DNA from: a bacterium BMS3Bbin13
Lineage (GTDB): Bacteria > Pseudomonadota > Gammaproteobacteria > 21-64-14
Assembly: GCA_002897735.1 (NCBI GenBank)
Contig: BDTW01000022.1
Coordinates: forward strand, 1-61,230
Reading direction: 5' to 3'
DNA length: 61,230 nt
Positions 17,463-27,990 of this stretch are shown one piece after another. The translations under genes were made by a program, and so were the position numbers. How positions within the stretch are numbered: the stretch's first letter is position 1; each line of letters opens with the position of its first letter. The notes below the pieces were generated by a model that was given only the letters and a program-made list of their open reading frames with translations, was not told where the DNA came from and did no database searches.

Positions 17463-17492
17463 AGTATACCAAGGACCAGCGCAGTGTTTCAC
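17463..17492 (-). promoter_or_regulatory. Possible promoter for yfgM-bamB-der
   Basis: On the minus strand -10 TATACT (17463-17468) is preceded by GTGAAA (17487-17492) at 18-bp spacing. It lies in the 153-bp hisS-yfgM gap, with a leader of about 60 nt. Confidence 0.45.
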
Positions 17493-17551
17493 GCCGGCGG
17501 CGGACCACCGACCGGCCGGATACAAGGCGCGGCGAAGAAAACGCCGCCCGC

Positions 17552-18835
<1,284 letters not shown>

Positions 18836-18968
18836 TGATGAATTTCCTGGTGGATGGCTGGGGTGTGTGGGTTTTCGGGACGGATCTACGCGGGTCGATT
18901 TTCCGGGGCCGATTTTCCGGAGGCTGCGGGATCCGACGCCGGGGACCGCGGCGCACCGCATGCGCCGC

Positions 18969-19844
18969 TCATGGCGCACGCGGCGTCGGCGCGGTACCGA
19001 CGGTGACCTGCACGACCTTGCCCGGCGGCCGATGCGGCAGCGACACGGGTCGCCCGTCCCACTCGAGCCGCACGGCGGCGGCGTTTCCGAGCAACACTCG
19101 AAACGGCGGCGTGCCGCTCACCCGGCGCACCTCTCCGGCGTGCAGCAGATCGTAAACCAGCCGCCTGCCGCTTGCATCCCGTACCTCGACCCACGAGGCG
19201 CCGCGGCAGCGCAGCACCAGTTCCCCCGGCGACGGCGCGGACGCCCGACGCGGCGACGGCGTGCGCACCGCCGGACCCGGCGACGGCGCGACCGGCGACG
19301 GCGCGACCGGCGGCGACGCGACCGGCGGCGACCGTCCGAGTGCCGGTACCCGGACGGGTTTCGTCGGCGCACGGGGCGGTGCCGGTACCTGCACCGCGGC
19401 GGGGGGCGCACTCGGCGCGGTGAGCGACCGGCCCCGGAACCACCAAGTCAGAAACACGGCCACCGCCAGCACCCCGAGCAGCACATAGAGGCCGCGCCGC
19501 GTCCGTCCCAGTCCGACCTCCGCCGGAGCGGGTCGCGGCACGGGTGCGGCGGGCGGAGGCTCGGGGGGGAAGCTGCGGTGATAGTCCGCCAGTACCGAAT
19601 CGGCGGCGAGCCCCAGGCGTTTGGCGTAGCTGCGCAGATAGCCCTGGATATAAGTCGGCGGCAGCGAACCGAAGTCGTTCCGCTCGAGGGCCTCCAGGAT
19701 CGCCGGCGCCAAGTGCAGTTCCGCCGCGACCCGACCCAGTTCTATCCCGGCGGCCTCGCGGGCGCGACGCAGCCGTTCCCCGGGACCCGGAGGCGGCACG
19801 AGTGGATCGGCGCCCTCGCGGCTACTGTCCGGGTGCTCGACCAT
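18969..19844 (-). CDS. rodZ: Cytoskeletal/cell-shape protein RodZ
   Basis: A 291-aa bitopic protein that links MreB to the cell-wall elongation machinery. An N-terminal Cro-like HTH ([34 protein letters not shown], about 22-80) is followed by one transmembrane helix ([19 protein letters not shown], about 115-134), a Pro/Ala-rich periplasmic linker and a C-terminal DUF4115 beta-domain ([18 protein letters not shown]). The linker contains an in-frame 15-bp tandem repeat. The start lies inside the end of pilW (23-bp overlap) without a clear ribosome-binding site, which suggests translational coupling. Confidence 0.9.
   Translation of the reverse strand: MVEHPDSSREGADPLVPPPGPGERLRRAREAAGIELGRVAAELHLAPAILEALERNDFGSLPPTYIQGYLRSYAKRLGLAADSVLADYHRSFPPEPPPAAPVPRPAPAEVGLGRTRRGLYVLLGVLAVAVFLTWWFRGRSLTAPSAPPAAVQVPAPPRAPTKPVRVPALGRSPPVASPPVAPSPVAPSPGPAVRTPSPRRASAPSPGELVLRCRGASWVEVRDASGRRLVYDLLHAGEVRRVSGTPPFRVLLGNAAAVRLEWDGRPVSLPHRPPGKVVQVTVGTAPTPRAP
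19279..19333. repeat. Short 15-bp tandem repeat inside rodZ
   Basis: About 3.5 imperfect copies of CGGCGACGGCGCGAC encode the (S/P)PVAP repeats of the RodZ periplasmic linker. Being a multiple of three, copy-number change by slippage would alter only the linker length. Confidence 0.7.
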
Positions 19845-20619
19845 TCGATTCGGATTCGAGCAATTGTCGGGTCTGAGCGGAGTCCGGATACTTCGACTTC
19901 AGCAGCAGGGCGTCGCTGGCCACCGCGTTGCGGTCTCCCAGTCGCCGCTCGATCCGAATGGCGAGCCACAGGCCGCCGGCCGTATTCGGCGCCACCGCCC
20001 GGTAGCGATCCATGTACGCCCGCGCCTGCGGCCAGCGCTTGCGCCGATAGTTGAGCCGCGCCATCCCCAGCAGCGCCGGAGCGAATTTCGGGTCGCGCCG
20101 CAGGGCGCGGCGCAGATAGATCTCGGCCTTGGCATAGTCACCCGCCTTGACCGCGCAGAATCCCCAATTGGACCATGCCTGTTCGGATCGAGCGTACAGC
20201 GGGTTATCGAGCGCCGCGCGAAAATGCGCCTCGGCCTCCTTGATCCGCCCGCGTCGACACAGGAACACGCCGTAGTTATTCTGGACGTTGGAGTTCTTCG
20301 GGTCCAGGTCGACCGCCCGGCGGAAGTGGCGGCCGGCCTTGTCGAATTCGCCGAGCCGTTCATAGAGCACCGCGATCGCATCGTGGGCCAGGACCAGATC
20401 CGGGTCCTTCCGCAGCGCCTTGCGCAGCGCCCGCATGGCGAGATCGGGCTTGTTGTCGCCCATATAGGCGATGCCGAGCTGCGTGTTGATTGCCGCGAGA
20501 TTCCTATCGTGACCCCGGATCTGCCGGAAGTCGGACCCGGACGTGCTGCAGCCGGACAACACGAAGGCGAGCAGGGCCAACGCCGTCAGGGCGACGGGTG
20601 CACGGATCTTGCGGATCAT
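19822..20619 (-). CDS. pilW: Type IV pilus biogenesis/stability lipoprotein PilW (PilF)
   Basis: A 265-aa outer-membrane lipoprotein (lipobox FVLSGC) made of TPR units, needed for assembly of the PilQ secretin. Six or so TPR repeats are visible, for instance [39 protein letters not shown] and [20 protein letters not shown]. The ATG at 20619 follows a GGAG site by 8 nt and overlaps the rlmN stop (ATGA), so it is preferred over the upstream GTG. Pilus structural genes are not in the window. Confidence 0.92.
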   Translation of the reverse strand: MIRKIRAPVALTALALLAFVLSGCSTSGSDFRQIRGHDRNLAAINTQLGIAYMGDNKPDLAMRALRKALRKDPDLVLAHDAIAVLYERLGEFDKAGRHFRRAVDLDPKNSNVQNNYGVFLCRRGRIKEAEAHFRAALDNPLYARSEQAWSNWGFCAVKAGDYAKAEIYLRRALRRDPKFAPALLGMARLNYRRKRWPQARAYMDRYRAVAPNTAGGLWLAIRIERRLGDRNAVASDALLLKSKYPDSAQTRQLLESESNGRAPGQ

Positions 20620-21737
20620 GAGTCGCACTCCACTGCGAGTTCGCCGACACGCCGGCTGCGCCGCGTGCGATCGCGCACGCGACCGACCAGTTGCCCGCAG
20701 GCGGCGTCGATGTCCCCGCCGCGGGTCGTGCGGGTCACCGTGACCAGCCCCGCCGCGAGCAGCACCGAGCGGAAGGCGTCGATGGACCGGGCCGCGGAGC
20801 GCCGATAACCGGCGCCGGGAAACGGGTTGAAGGGGATCAGGTTGACCTTCGCGGGCATGTCGCGCAGCAGCCGCGCAAACCTGCGGGCGTGAGCCTCGGA
20901 GTCGTTGACGCCCTCCAGCATCACGTACTCGAAGGTTACCCGCCGATGCGCCCGCCCCGCCACGTAGCGCCGGCAGGCGTCCAGCAGCTCGGCGATCGGA
21001 TATTTGCGGTTCAGGGGCACCAGTTCCCCGCGCAACGCGTCATCGGGGGCGTGCAGCGAGACGGCGAGGCTCACGTCGCAGGCCTCGCGCAATGCGTCGA
21101 TCATCGGCACCAGCCCGGCGGTGCTCAGCGTCACACGACGCTTCGACAGCCCGTAGGCCAGGTCCTCCACCAGCAGGCGCAGCGCCGGGACCACGTTGGA
21201 GAAGTTGAGCAGCGGCTCGCCCATCCCCATGAGGACCACGTTGGTGATCGTGCGCGGCGGATCGAGCTGCGTCAGCCGATGCTGCGCGGCCCACACCTGT
21301 CCCACGATCTCGGCGGTGGTGAGGTTGCGGTTGAAACCCTGGCGCGCCGTGGAGCAGAAGCTGCAGTTGAGTGAGCAGCCGACCTGGCTGGAGACGCACA
21401 AGGTGGCGCGATCCGGCTCGGGAATGAACACCGTCTCGACCGCGTTGCCGTCGTCGAGTCGCAGCAGCCACTTGCGGGTGCCGTCCGCGGAGGCCTGTTC
21501 CGACACCGGCTCCGGCGCGCGCACCACGCAGAGCCCGGCGAGGCGCGCGCGCAACGGCTTGTTGAGATCGGTCATGGCGGCGAAGTCGGTCACACCGCGC
21601 TGGTGGATCCATTGCAGGACCTGGGCGGCACGGAACGGGCGCTCGTCGAGCGTGGCGAAGAACGCCTCCAGACCGGCGCGGTCCAGCCCGAGCAGGTTGA
21701 CTTCCTTCCCAGCCGGTGCAACGCCGCACTCGATCAC
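20616..21737 (-). CDS. rlmN: 23S rRNA/tRNA C2-adenosine methyltransferase RlmN
   Basis: A radical SAM enzyme of about 373 aa that methylates C2 of A2503 in 23S rRNA and A37 in some tRNAs. The iron-sulfur motif is [19 protein letters not shown], preceded by CVSSQVG; further motifs are [14 protein letters not shown] and [10 protein letters not shown]-terminal Cys for the methyl-carrier mechanism lies in [12 protein letters not shown] at 21737 is preferred because GAGGG precedes it by 8 nt; GTG at 21746 is the alternative. It heads the rlmN-pilW-rodZ unit. Confidence 0.95.
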   Translation of the reverse strand: MIECGVAPAGKEVNLLGLDRAGLEAFFATLDERPFRAAQVLQWIHQRGVTDFAAMTDLNKPLRARLAGLCVVRAPEPVSEQASADGTRKWLLRLDDGNAVETVFIPEPDRATLCVSSQVGCSLNCSFCSTARQGFNRNLTTAEIVGQVWAAQHRLTQLDPPRTITNVVLMGMGEPLLNFSNVVPALRLLVEDLAYGLSKRRVTLSTAGLVPMIDALREACDVSLAVSLHAPDDALRGELVPLNRKYPIAELLDACRRYVAGRAHRRVTFEYVMLEGVNDSEAHARRFARLLRDMPAKVNLIPFNPFPGAGYRRSAARSIDAFRSVLLAAGLVTVTRTTRGGDIDAACGQLVGRVRDRTRRSRRVGELAVECDS

Positions 21738-21906
21738 CGCACTCACCCTCGCATCGTCTCCGCCGTCCGCGGGTTCGCAGACGGATTGTGATTTTCAGGG
21801 CCGATTCACCGGGATCGATCCGCCGGGGATCGACTGGAGATCCGACAGGCCCCGGGAGCGCGGTCGCACACCCCGCGGGCACCCCCCCTACCCGAAGCGC
21901 CGCCCT

Positions 21907-21912
21907 ATTATA
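21907..21912 (-). promoter_or_regulatory. Candidate -10 box upstream of rlmN
   Basis: A perfect TATAAT on the minus strand lies about 170 bp before rlmN in the 248-bp gap after iscA. The -35 region is poor (GGGTTG at 17 bp). The -10 sits inside the palindrome CCCTATTATAGGG, so a repressor or factor may act here. The rest of the gap is GC-rich without a gene. Confidence 0.4.
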
Positions 21913-21985
21913 GGGCCTGGGGCCGACGACAACCCCTGAAAGGGCATGGGAAATCCGCCGCCGGGGCGGGACCGCCGACAACCCA

Positions 21986-22309
21986 TCAGACGCTGAAGCT
22001 CTCGCCGCAGCCGCATTCGGCTTTGACGTTGGGGTTGCGGAAGCGGAAGTTCTCGTTGAGGCCGTCACGTGCGTAGTCGACCACGGTCCCGTCCAGGGAC
22101 TTGAGACTCTCGCGATTCACCACCACCTTGACACCGAACTCCTCGAAAACGGTATCGCCCTCGGCGAGTTCATCGACGTAATCCAGATCATAGGCGAAAC
22201 CGGAACAGCCGGATTTGCGGATTCCGAGCCGCAGACCCAGTCCCTTGCCACGCCTATCGAGCAGCCGGCGGATATGCCCCGCCGCCGCCTCGGTCAGTGT
22301 AATCGCCAT
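21986..22309 (-). CDS. iscA: Iron-sulfur cluster assembly protein IscA (A-type carrier)
   Basis: A 107-aa A-type carrier with the three cluster ligands at the canonical positions: Cys35 in KSGCSGFAY and Cys99/Cys101 in [10 protein letters not shown]. IscA-type is favoured over ErpA by its 107-aa length and the [13 protein letters not shown] context. ATG at 22309 follows GAGGTG by 7 nt. It is 169 bp downstream of iscS; the scaffold gene iscU that normally stands between them is missing and a cluster of palindromes lies there instead. Confidence 0.9.
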   Translation of the reverse strand: MAITLTEAAAGHIRRLLDRRGKGLGLRLGIRKSGCSGFAYDLDYVDELAEGDTVFEEFGVKVVVNRESLKSLDGTVVDYARDGLNENFRFRNPNVKAECGCGESFSV

Positions 22310-22392
22310 ACTGGTCACCTCGACAACCGGTTGCCGTGCACCACCTTCGCGGCCGCAACGCCATATTCATAAGGAGCACTTTACCGGCCAAA

Positions 22393-22418
22393 GCCGATCG
22401 ATCGGCCGCTCGGCCGAT
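22393..22418. repeat. Overlapping GC-rich palindromes between iscS and iscA
   Basis: GCCGATCGATCGGC (22393-22406) is a perfect 14-bp palindrome overlapping the inverted repeat ATCGGCCG-CT-CGGCCGAT (22401-22418). They lie in the gap where iscU would be expected. They could act as a transcript-processing or partial termination structure separating iscS from iscA, but no T-run follows. Confidence 0.45.
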
Positions 22419-22478
22419 TATCGTCCCCTAGCGAGGGCTATAAAATAGGGCCGATGCGTGCCGGATACAAGGCGCCCG

Positions 22479-23615
22479 TCAGGGAACGGCCCGCGACAGG
22501 CGCGCGCGTGCGCGATCGAGCGCCCGCAGCAGGGCGTCCAGGTCCGCGGCCGTGGATTCGTGACCGAGGCTGACCCGGATCGCGCCGTAGGCGAGTTCGC
22601 GCGGCACCCCCATGGCGCCGAGGACGTGGCTCGGCTCGGCTCGCTCGCTGTGACAGGCCGAGCCGCTCGAGACCGCCACCCCGTACCGGTCGAGTTCCAG
22701 GAGCAGGGTCTCGCCGGCGATCCCGGAGAGGGCAAACTGCACCGTGTTGGGCAGGCGCTCGGCACCGGCACCGAACACCACCACATCCGGTCGCGCCGCG
22801 AGCATCCGCTCCAGCGCGTCGCGCAAGTCTTGCAACCGTGCACGGTGCATTTCCAACTCGCGCCGCGCCAGGTCCGCGGCGGCGCCGAAGCCGACGATCC
22901 CGGCCACGTTCTCGGTCCCGCCGCGCAGGCCGCGTTCCTGACCGCCACCCTCGAGGATCGGAATCAGATCCACCGCCCGGTCCGCCACTAGGGCCCCGAC
23001 GCCCTTGGGGCCGTAGATTTTGTGCGCCGAGAGGGTCATCAGGTGAACGCCGCCGGCCGCGAAGTCGACGGGGATCTTGCCGGCGGCCTGCACCGCATCG
23101 GTGTGCATCCAGGCACCCGATTCGCGTACCAGCTCCGCGATCGCCGCCACCGGCTGGATCACGCCGGTCTCGTTGTTGGCCCACATCACCGAGACCAGCC
23201 GGGTCCCGGCGCCGAGCGTCCCGCGCACCGCCTCGGGCAGAATCCGCCCCTCGCGGTCGGCGGGGATCTGCACCACGGATCCGCCCTGGCGCGCGAGGCG
23301 CGCGGCCGGGGCGAGCACCGAGGCGTGCTCCACGGAACTGACCGCGATGCCGACCGCGGCCGTGTCGGCGGCGACCCCCCGGATCGCGAGGTTGTTGGCC
23401 TCGGTGCCGCCGCTCGTGAAGATCACCTGCTCGGGCAGCGCACCCACCAATGCCGCCACCTCGGCGCGGGCCTCATCGACGGCGGCACGCGCCGCGCGCC
23501 CGAAGCGGTGCACGCTGGAGGGATTGCCCGCCGGCCCGGAGAGATACGGGAGCATCGCCTCCACTACCCGGGGATCGATGGGCGTGGTGGCGTTGAAGTC
23601 GAGATAGACGGCCAT
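22479..23615 (-). CDS. iscS: Cysteine desulfurase IscS/NifS
   Basis: A 378-aa PLP enzyme that removes sulfur from cysteine for Fe-S clusters and tRNA thiolation. PLP lysine is Lys199 in SAHKIYGPKG; the persulfide Cys321 lies in SSGSACHSERAEPSHVLGAMG. The ATG at 23615 gives the usual start AVYLDFNATTPIDP. It is slightly shorter than E. coli IscS and ends soon after the helix that follows the active site, so it may lack the C-terminal segment that contacts IscU, which fits the absence of iscU next to it. It lies 23 bp downstream of iscR. Confidence 0.92.
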   Translation of the reverse strand: MAVYLDFNATTPIDPRVVEAMLPYLSGPAGNPSSVHRFGRAARAAVDEARAEVAALVGALPEQVIFTSGGTEANNLAIRGVAADTAAVGIAVSSVEHASVLAPAARLARQGGSVVQIPADREGRILPEAVRGTLGAGTRLVSVMWANNETGVIQPVAAIAELVRESGAWMHTDAVQAAGKIPVDFAAGGVHLMTLSAHKIYGPKGVGALVADRAVDLIPILEGGGQERGLRGGTENVAGIVGFGAAADLARRELEMHRARLQDLRDALERMLAARPDVVVFGAGAERLPNTVQFALSGIAGETLLLELDRYGVAVSSGSACHSERAEPSHVLGAMGVPRELAYGAIRVSLGHESTAADLDALLRALDRARARLSRAVP

Positions 23616-23638
23616 GGGCCGGTTCACGGGATTCCGGA

Positions 23639-24142
23639 TCAGCCGCGCGGCGCCGCGCGCACCGCGGGCCCGGATTCGGTGTGCAGTAACCCGCGCCGCC
23701 CACACTGCAACCGATCCTGCCGGGAGGCCACTTCCCGCACTTCACGACGCGCCATCAACTGCGCGAAGCTGATGCCGCCGAGAAACGCCTGGATCCGGCA
23801 ACTGAGGTCGACCCACAGGTCGTGGGTCAGACAACGCCCGTTGTCCCGGCAATCGCCCGATCCGCCGCAACGGGTGCTGTCCACCTTTTCATCGACGGCG
23901 ATGATCACCTCCGCCACCGCGATCCGTTCCGGCTCGCGTCCGAGCAGGTAGCCTCCTCCCGGCCCGCGGATACTGTGCACGAGCCCCTCGCGACGCAGCC
24001 GCGCGAAGAGCTGCTCCAGATACGACAGGGAGATCGCCTGACGTTGTGCGATCTCCGCAAGGCTCACCGGCGCGGCGCGGGAATGGATGGCGAGATCCAG
24101 CATCGCGGTCACCGCGTAGCGACCCTTGGTGGTCAGCCGCAT
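23639..24142 (-). CDS. iscR: Fe-S-dependent transcriptional regulator IscR
   Basis: A 167-aa Rrf2-family winged-helix regulator that senses Fe-S status. DNA-binding region: [31 protein letters not shown]. The [2Fe-2S] ligands Cys92, Cys98, Cys104 and His107 are at the same numbers as in E. coli IscR ([20 protein letters not shown]). The ATG at 24142 gives this standard N-terminus; upstream in-frame codons are low-complexity. It is the first gene of iscR-iscS-iscA and probably represses itself through the site near 24397-24421. Confidence 0.95.
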   Translation of the reverse strand: MRLTTKGRYAVTAMLDLAIHSRAAPVSLAEIAQRQAISLSYLEQLFARLRREGLVHSIRGPGGGYLLGREPERIAVAEVIIAVDEKVDSTRCGGSGDCRDNGRCLTHDLWVDLSCRIQAFLGGISFAQLMARREVREVASRQDRLQCGRRGLLHTESGPAVRAAPRG

Positions 24143-24477
24143 CGCCGGCCCGCCCCGCTGCGCGGCGTGTGCATCCCGCCCTGCGCCCGACACGAGGCCC
24201 GTGAGGCCCGTGAGGCCCGCGAGGGAAGGACGGCGGCGGACCGGCGACCGGTCGCCCGCACCGAGGCCGCCCGCCACCCGCGGCACGGCCCCCCTTCGCC
24301 TCCGGCGGAGGTGCACACCCCGTGCCCCTGTATCCCCATCGTCCCTATCCCTTCAAGAAGTGCACAGAAATGCCATAAAATCCGAGGAAGTGGACCATAA
24401 CCTTGTAAATTAGTCAATTATTATCCCGATGCCCCGATCCGGCTGACGAGGCGCACGACCCGGCGCACCGGCGATGC
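24143..24477. other. iscR-cysE intergenic region
   Basis: 335 bp without a gene. The half next to iscR is GC-rich and includes a short repeat of GAGGCCCGT at about 24190-24215. The half next to cysE is AT-rich and contains the IscR-like site. No convincing -10/-35 pair for iscR was found; the leader would be about 230-250 nt if transcription starts near the IscR-like site. Confidence 0.5.
24397..24421 (-). promoter_or_regulatory. Possible IscR type 1 binding site
   Basis: On the minus strand this 25-bp window begins ATAATTGACT, continues AATTTA and ends AAGGTTAT. It agrees with the remembered E. coli type 1 pattern (ATA..YGACT...YAGTC..sTAT) in about 20 of 25 positions; the right half-site is weaker. 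It includes TTGACT, which could double as a -35 box. It faces iscR. Confidence 0.45.
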
Positions 24478-25305
24478 TCACTTCAGTCGCTCCTGCTCGG
24501 CCCAGTCCTCCGGCCGCTCCGATACCTCCGGGGTTTCAGGAGTGTCCGGGCCGACGCCGCCGGAGCGGATCTCGCAGGGGCCGAGGTCCGGCAGGTGCAC
24601 GTCGCCGAGTTCGGTTCCCAACGACTTCAACGCATCGCACATGGACTCCATCCTGCGATCCATGGCCTGGATGTGATCGAGCATGCAGTTGATGGCATGC
24701 GCCACCGGGTCCGGCATGTCGCGCGTGGTACCGTAGGAATCGAAGCCGATGCGCCGCGCGAAGGCGCGTCGATCCGCTTCGCGCCCGGTGTCGAGGCGCT
24801 GCACCACGTGGCCGGGAACGCCCACCACCGTCGCCCCCGCCGGGATGTCCTTCACCACCACCGCGTTGGACCCGATGCGCGCACCGTCGCCGATGCGGAT
24901 GGGCCCAAGGACCTTGGCCCCGGCCCCCACGACCACGTCGCGCCCCAGCGTGGGATGGCGCTTGCCCTTCTCCCAGGTGGTCCCGCCCAGCGTTACTCCG
25001 TGGTAGAGCGTGCAGTCATCGCCGATCTCCGCGCTCTCGCCGATGACGACGCCCATGCCGTGATCGATGAAGAAGCGCCGGCCGATGCGCGCACCCGGGT
25101 GGATCTCGATGCCGGTCAGCCAGCGCGCGAGGGTCGACAGCCAGCGCGCCGGCCAGTGGAGGCCGGCATTCCACAGGCGATGCCCGATCCGATGGAAGAT
25201 GACGGCGTGCACGCCCGGGTACGTGGTGAGCACCTCGAAGGTGGTGCGTGCCGCCGGATCGCGGTCGAAGACACACTGTATGTCCTCGCGCAGGCGCTCG
25301 AACAT
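24478..25305 (-). CDS. cysE: Serine O-acetyltransferase
   Basis: A 275-aa enzyme that makes O-acetylserine, the carbon skeleton of cysteine. The N-terminal helical domain ([36 protein letters not shown]) is followed by the left-handed beta-helix with hexapeptide repeats ([34 protein letters not shown]) and [19 protein letters not shown] long acidic, Pro-rich tail follows the helix. The start ATG at 25305 is the family's MFERLREDI. It lies 14 bp after trmJ and upstream of iscR, linking cysteine supply to IscS. Confidence 0.95.
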   Translation of the reverse strand: MFERLREDIQCVFDRDPAARTTFEVLTTYPGVHAVIFHRIGHRLWNAGLHWPARWLSTLARWLTGIEIHPGARIGRRFFIDHGMGVVIGESAEIGDDCTLYHGVTLGGTTWEKGKRHPTLGRDVVVGAGAKVLGPIRIGDGARIGSNAVVVKDIPAGATVVGVPGHVVQRLDTGREADRRAFARRIGFDSYGTTRDMPDPVAHAINCMLDHIQAMDRRMESMCDALKSLGTELGDVHLPDLGPCEIRSGGVGPDTPETPEVSERPEDWAEQERLK

Positions 25306-25319
25306 CGACACTCCCTCAC

Positions 25320-26096
25320 TTACGGGGTTGAGCCCATCGAACCGTCCCCGTTTCCCGCCCCGCTTTCGACTTGGGGCCGTATACGCCGGGCCTGAACCGC
25401 ACTGAGGATGCCCCGCAGGATCGCCAGCTCGTTCCGGTCCGGCCGTGCGCGGCTGAACAACCGGCGCAGGCGGCGCATCAGATGACGCGGACTGGCCGGC
25501 TCCAGGAAACCGATCTCCACCAACACCGCTTCCAGGTGCGTGTAGAAACGTTCCAGGTCCGCGGCAACGGCCGGCGGCGCATCCTCCGTCGCGGGCGACG
25601 CTTCGGTGCCGCTCTCCGCGGCGAGGCGCAATTCGTAGGCCAGCACCTGCACCGCGGCGGCCAGGTTCAGGGAACTGTACACCGGATCGGCGGGGATGCG
25701 CACCAGGAAGTTGCAGCGCGCCAGTTCCTCGTTGCTCAACCCGGATTGCTCGCGTCCGAACACCAGCGCGACCGGTCCGCGTCCCGCGGCGGTCACGGCG
25801 CGGCGCGCCGCCGCACGCGCTTCCAGCATCGGCCACGGCAGGCTGCGGACCCGCGCACTGACCCCCAACACCAGCGTGCAATCGGCCACCGCGTCCGTCA
25901 GCGTCTCATGACACTGCGCGGCGACCAGCAGATCGTCGGCGCCGGAGGCGCGCGCGGTCGCCTCCGCACTGGGGAATCGCGCCGGACGCACCAGATGCAG
26001 GCGCGCGAGCCCCATGTTCTTCATGGCGCGCGCGGCGGCGCCGATGTTGCCCGGATGGCTGGTGTCGACCAGCACGATGTGAACGTTCCGCAACAT
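25320..26096 (-). CDS. trmJ: tRNA (Cm32/Um32) 2'-O-methyltransferase TrmJ
   Basis: A 258-aa SPOUT-class methyltransferase that methylates ribose 32 in several tRNAs. Motifs of the trefoil-knot fold are [36 protein letters not shown] and [12 protein letters not shown]. The C-terminal extension is helical and typical of TrmJ. It is divergent from suhB (129 bp) and co-directional with cysE, a common gammaproteobacterial order. Confidence 0.94.
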   Translation of the reverse strand: MLRNVHIVLVDTSHPGNIGAAARAMKNMGLARLHLVRPARFPSAEATARASGADDLLVAAQCHETLTDAVADCTLVLGVSARVRSLPWPMLEARAAARRAVTAAGRGPVALVFGREQSGLSNEELARCNFLVRIPADPVYSSLNLAAAVQVLAYELRLAAESGTEASPATEDAPPAVAADLERFYTHLEAVLVEIGFLEPASPRHLMRRLRRLFSRARPDRNELAILRGILSAVQARRIRPQVESGAGNGDGSMGSTP

Positions 26097-26225
26097 GGAC
26101 TTCCCACTCCCCCCCGCGGCTCACGCACGCCCACCGCCCGAGACCGGGCGCGCATTCTCTGCTATCCTGTGCCCCCCTTGGCGGGTCCGCAGGACCCCGC
26201 CGCACGCGCACGGACCGAAACCCCG

Positions 26226-27026
26226 ATGAATCCGGCCCTCAACATCGCGATCCGCGCAGCGCGCAGCGCCGGCGACCTCATCGTCCGGCACATCCAACGC
26301 GTGGACTCCCTCGTGGTCACCGCCAAGGCGCGCAACGACTTCGTCACCGAGGTCGACCGCATGGCCGAACAGGAGATCATCCGCATCCTGCGCAGGGCCT
26401 ACCCGGGCCACGGTATCCTCGCCGAGGAGAGCGGCGAGCAGCCGGGCCGGGATACCCACGTGTGGGTCATCGACCCCCTGGACGGGACGACCAACTTCCT
26501 GCACGGCTTCCCGCAGTACGCCGTCTCCATCGCGCTCAAGGCGGCCGGGCGGGTGGAACAGGCGGTCATCTACGACCCGCTTCGCCAGGAACTGTTCGTC
26601 GCGGGGCACGGCGAGGGGGCACGGCTCGATGACCGGCGTATCCGCGTGAGCCGCTGCCATGGGCTCGACAGCGCCCTGATCGGAACCGGATTCCCCTTCA
26701 AGTACCCCGAACACCTCGACGCCTACCTGTCGATGTTCCGCACCCTGCTGGGCCGGGCCTCCGACCTGCGCCGCCCGGGCGCCGCGTCTCTCGATCTCGC
26801 CTACGTCGCCGCCGGGCGGCTCGACGGTTTCTGGGAAATCGGCCTGAAGGAGTGGGATATGGCCGCCGGAACGCTGCTCATCCGCGAGGCGGGCGGCCTG
26901 GTGGGGGACTTCTCCGCCGGTCCCGACTACCTCACCACCGGCAACGTCATCGCCGGACCGCCCAAGGTGTTCCAGGCGCTGGTAAGCACGATCGCACCGC
27001 ACCGCACCCCCGCGCTGCAGCGTTGA
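26226..27026 (+). CDS. suhB: Inositol-1-monophosphatase SuhB
   Basis: A 266-aa Mg-dependent phosphatase; in E. coli SuhB also joins Nus factors on rRNA operons. Metal sites are ILAEESGE, the DPLDGTTNF motif and WDMAAGTLLIREAGG. ATG at 26226 gives the family's usual N-terminus. It converges with secF across 11 bp, leaving no room for a separate terminator. Confidence 0.94.
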   Translation: MNPALNIAIRAARSAGDLIVRHIQRVDSLVVTAKARNDFVTEVDRMAEQEIIRILRRAYPGHGILAEESGEQPGRDTHVWVIDPLDGTTNFLHGFPQYAVSIALKAAGRVEQAVIYDPLRQELFVAGHGEGARLDDRRIRVSRCHGLDSALIGTGFPFKYPEHLDAYLSMFRTLLGRASDLRRPGAASLDLAYVAAGRLDGFWEIGLKEWDMAAGTLLIREAGGLVGDFSAGPDYLTTGNVIAGPPKVFQALVSTIAPHRTPALQR

Positions 27027-27037
27027 GGCCCTAGCCC

Positions 27038-27979
27038 TCACGGGCGACGGTCGGCCTCGGTCATCTCCTTGCTGCGCGCCGGCATCAGGTCGGCGCGGCT
27101 GACTCCCAGCCACATTGCCAACGGGCTGGCCACGTAGATCGAGGAGAAGGTGCCGATGCAGATCCCCACGATCAGCGCGATGGAGAATCCGCGCACGATC
27201 TCCCCGCCCAGGAAGAACAACGTGACCACGACGAGCATGGTCAGCAGGCTGGTCATGATGGTGCGCGACAGGGTCTGGTTGATGGCGGAGTTCATGACCT
27301 CGGGCGTGCCGCCCTTGCGCATGCGCCGGAAGTTTTCGCGGATCCGGTCGAAGACCACGATGGTGTCGTTGAGCGAGTAGCCGATCACCGCCAGGACCGC
27401 CGCCAGGACCGTCAGATCGAATTGGATCCGGAATACCGAGAAGAATCCGAGCGTGAAGATCGTATCGTGCACCGTGGCGAGCACCGCCCCCAGGGACAGC
27501 CGCCACTCGAAGCGCAGTGCCACGTAGGCGAGGATCCCGAGCAGCGCGTAGAGAAGGGCGAGACCGCCCTTCTCGGCCAACTCGGCGCCCACCTGTGGGC
27601 CCACGAACTCCACGCGCTTGAGGTCGAGTTTGGATCCGGCGTGCTTCTCCAACACCGCCAGCACTTGACCGCTCAGGTCGGCGCTCGACTCCTTGCCGTG
27701 CGGCGGGACGCGCACCAGGACATCACGCGCGGTGCCCAGATGCTGGACCACCGCCTCGGGGAAGCCGGCCTTTCCCAGGGTCCGCCGGACGCCGGGCAGC
27801 TCCACGGCACGCGGATATTCCACCTCCAGCAGGGTGCCGCCGGTGAAATCGAGGCCCAGGTTGAGCCCCTGGGTCGACAGGGACACCAGGCTGATCACGA
27901 TCGTGATGACCGAGAATCCGGCCATCCAGACCCGTTTTCCCATGAAGTCGATGTTGAGGGTGGATCGGAAGAATTCCAT
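27038..27979 (-). CDS. secF: Protein translocase subunit SecF
   Basis: A 313-aa inner-membrane protein that works with SecD to use the proton-motive force in late stages of Sec export. An N-terminal membrane helix, a small periplasmic domain (from LGLDFTGGTLLEV), then five helices with VIGYSLNDTIVVFDRIRENFR are visible. Last gene of the queA-tgt-yajC-secD-secF run, 11 bp after secD. Confidence 0.96.
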   Translation of the reverse strand: MEFFRSTLNIDFMGKRVWMAGFSVITIVISLVSLSTQGLNLGLDFTGGTLLEVEYPRAVELPGVRRTLGKAGFPEAVVQHLGTARDVLVRVPPHGKESSADLSGQVLAVLEKHAGSKLDLKRVEFVGPQVGAELAEKGGLALLYALLGILAYVALRFEWRLSLGAVLATVHDTIFTLGFFSVFRIQFDLTVLAAVLAVIGYSLNDTIVVFDRIRENFRRMRKGGTPEVMNSAINQTLSRTIMTSLLTMLVVVTLFFLGGEIVRGFSIALIVGICIGTFSSIYVASPLAMWLGVSRADLMPARSKEMTEADRRP

Positions 27980-27990
27980 GGTCCCGTGCC

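Noticed and set aside
25306-25881. In-frame extension of cysE by about 190 residues
   Set aside because: It overlaps trmJ on the same strand in another frame, and CysE has its normal start at 25305.
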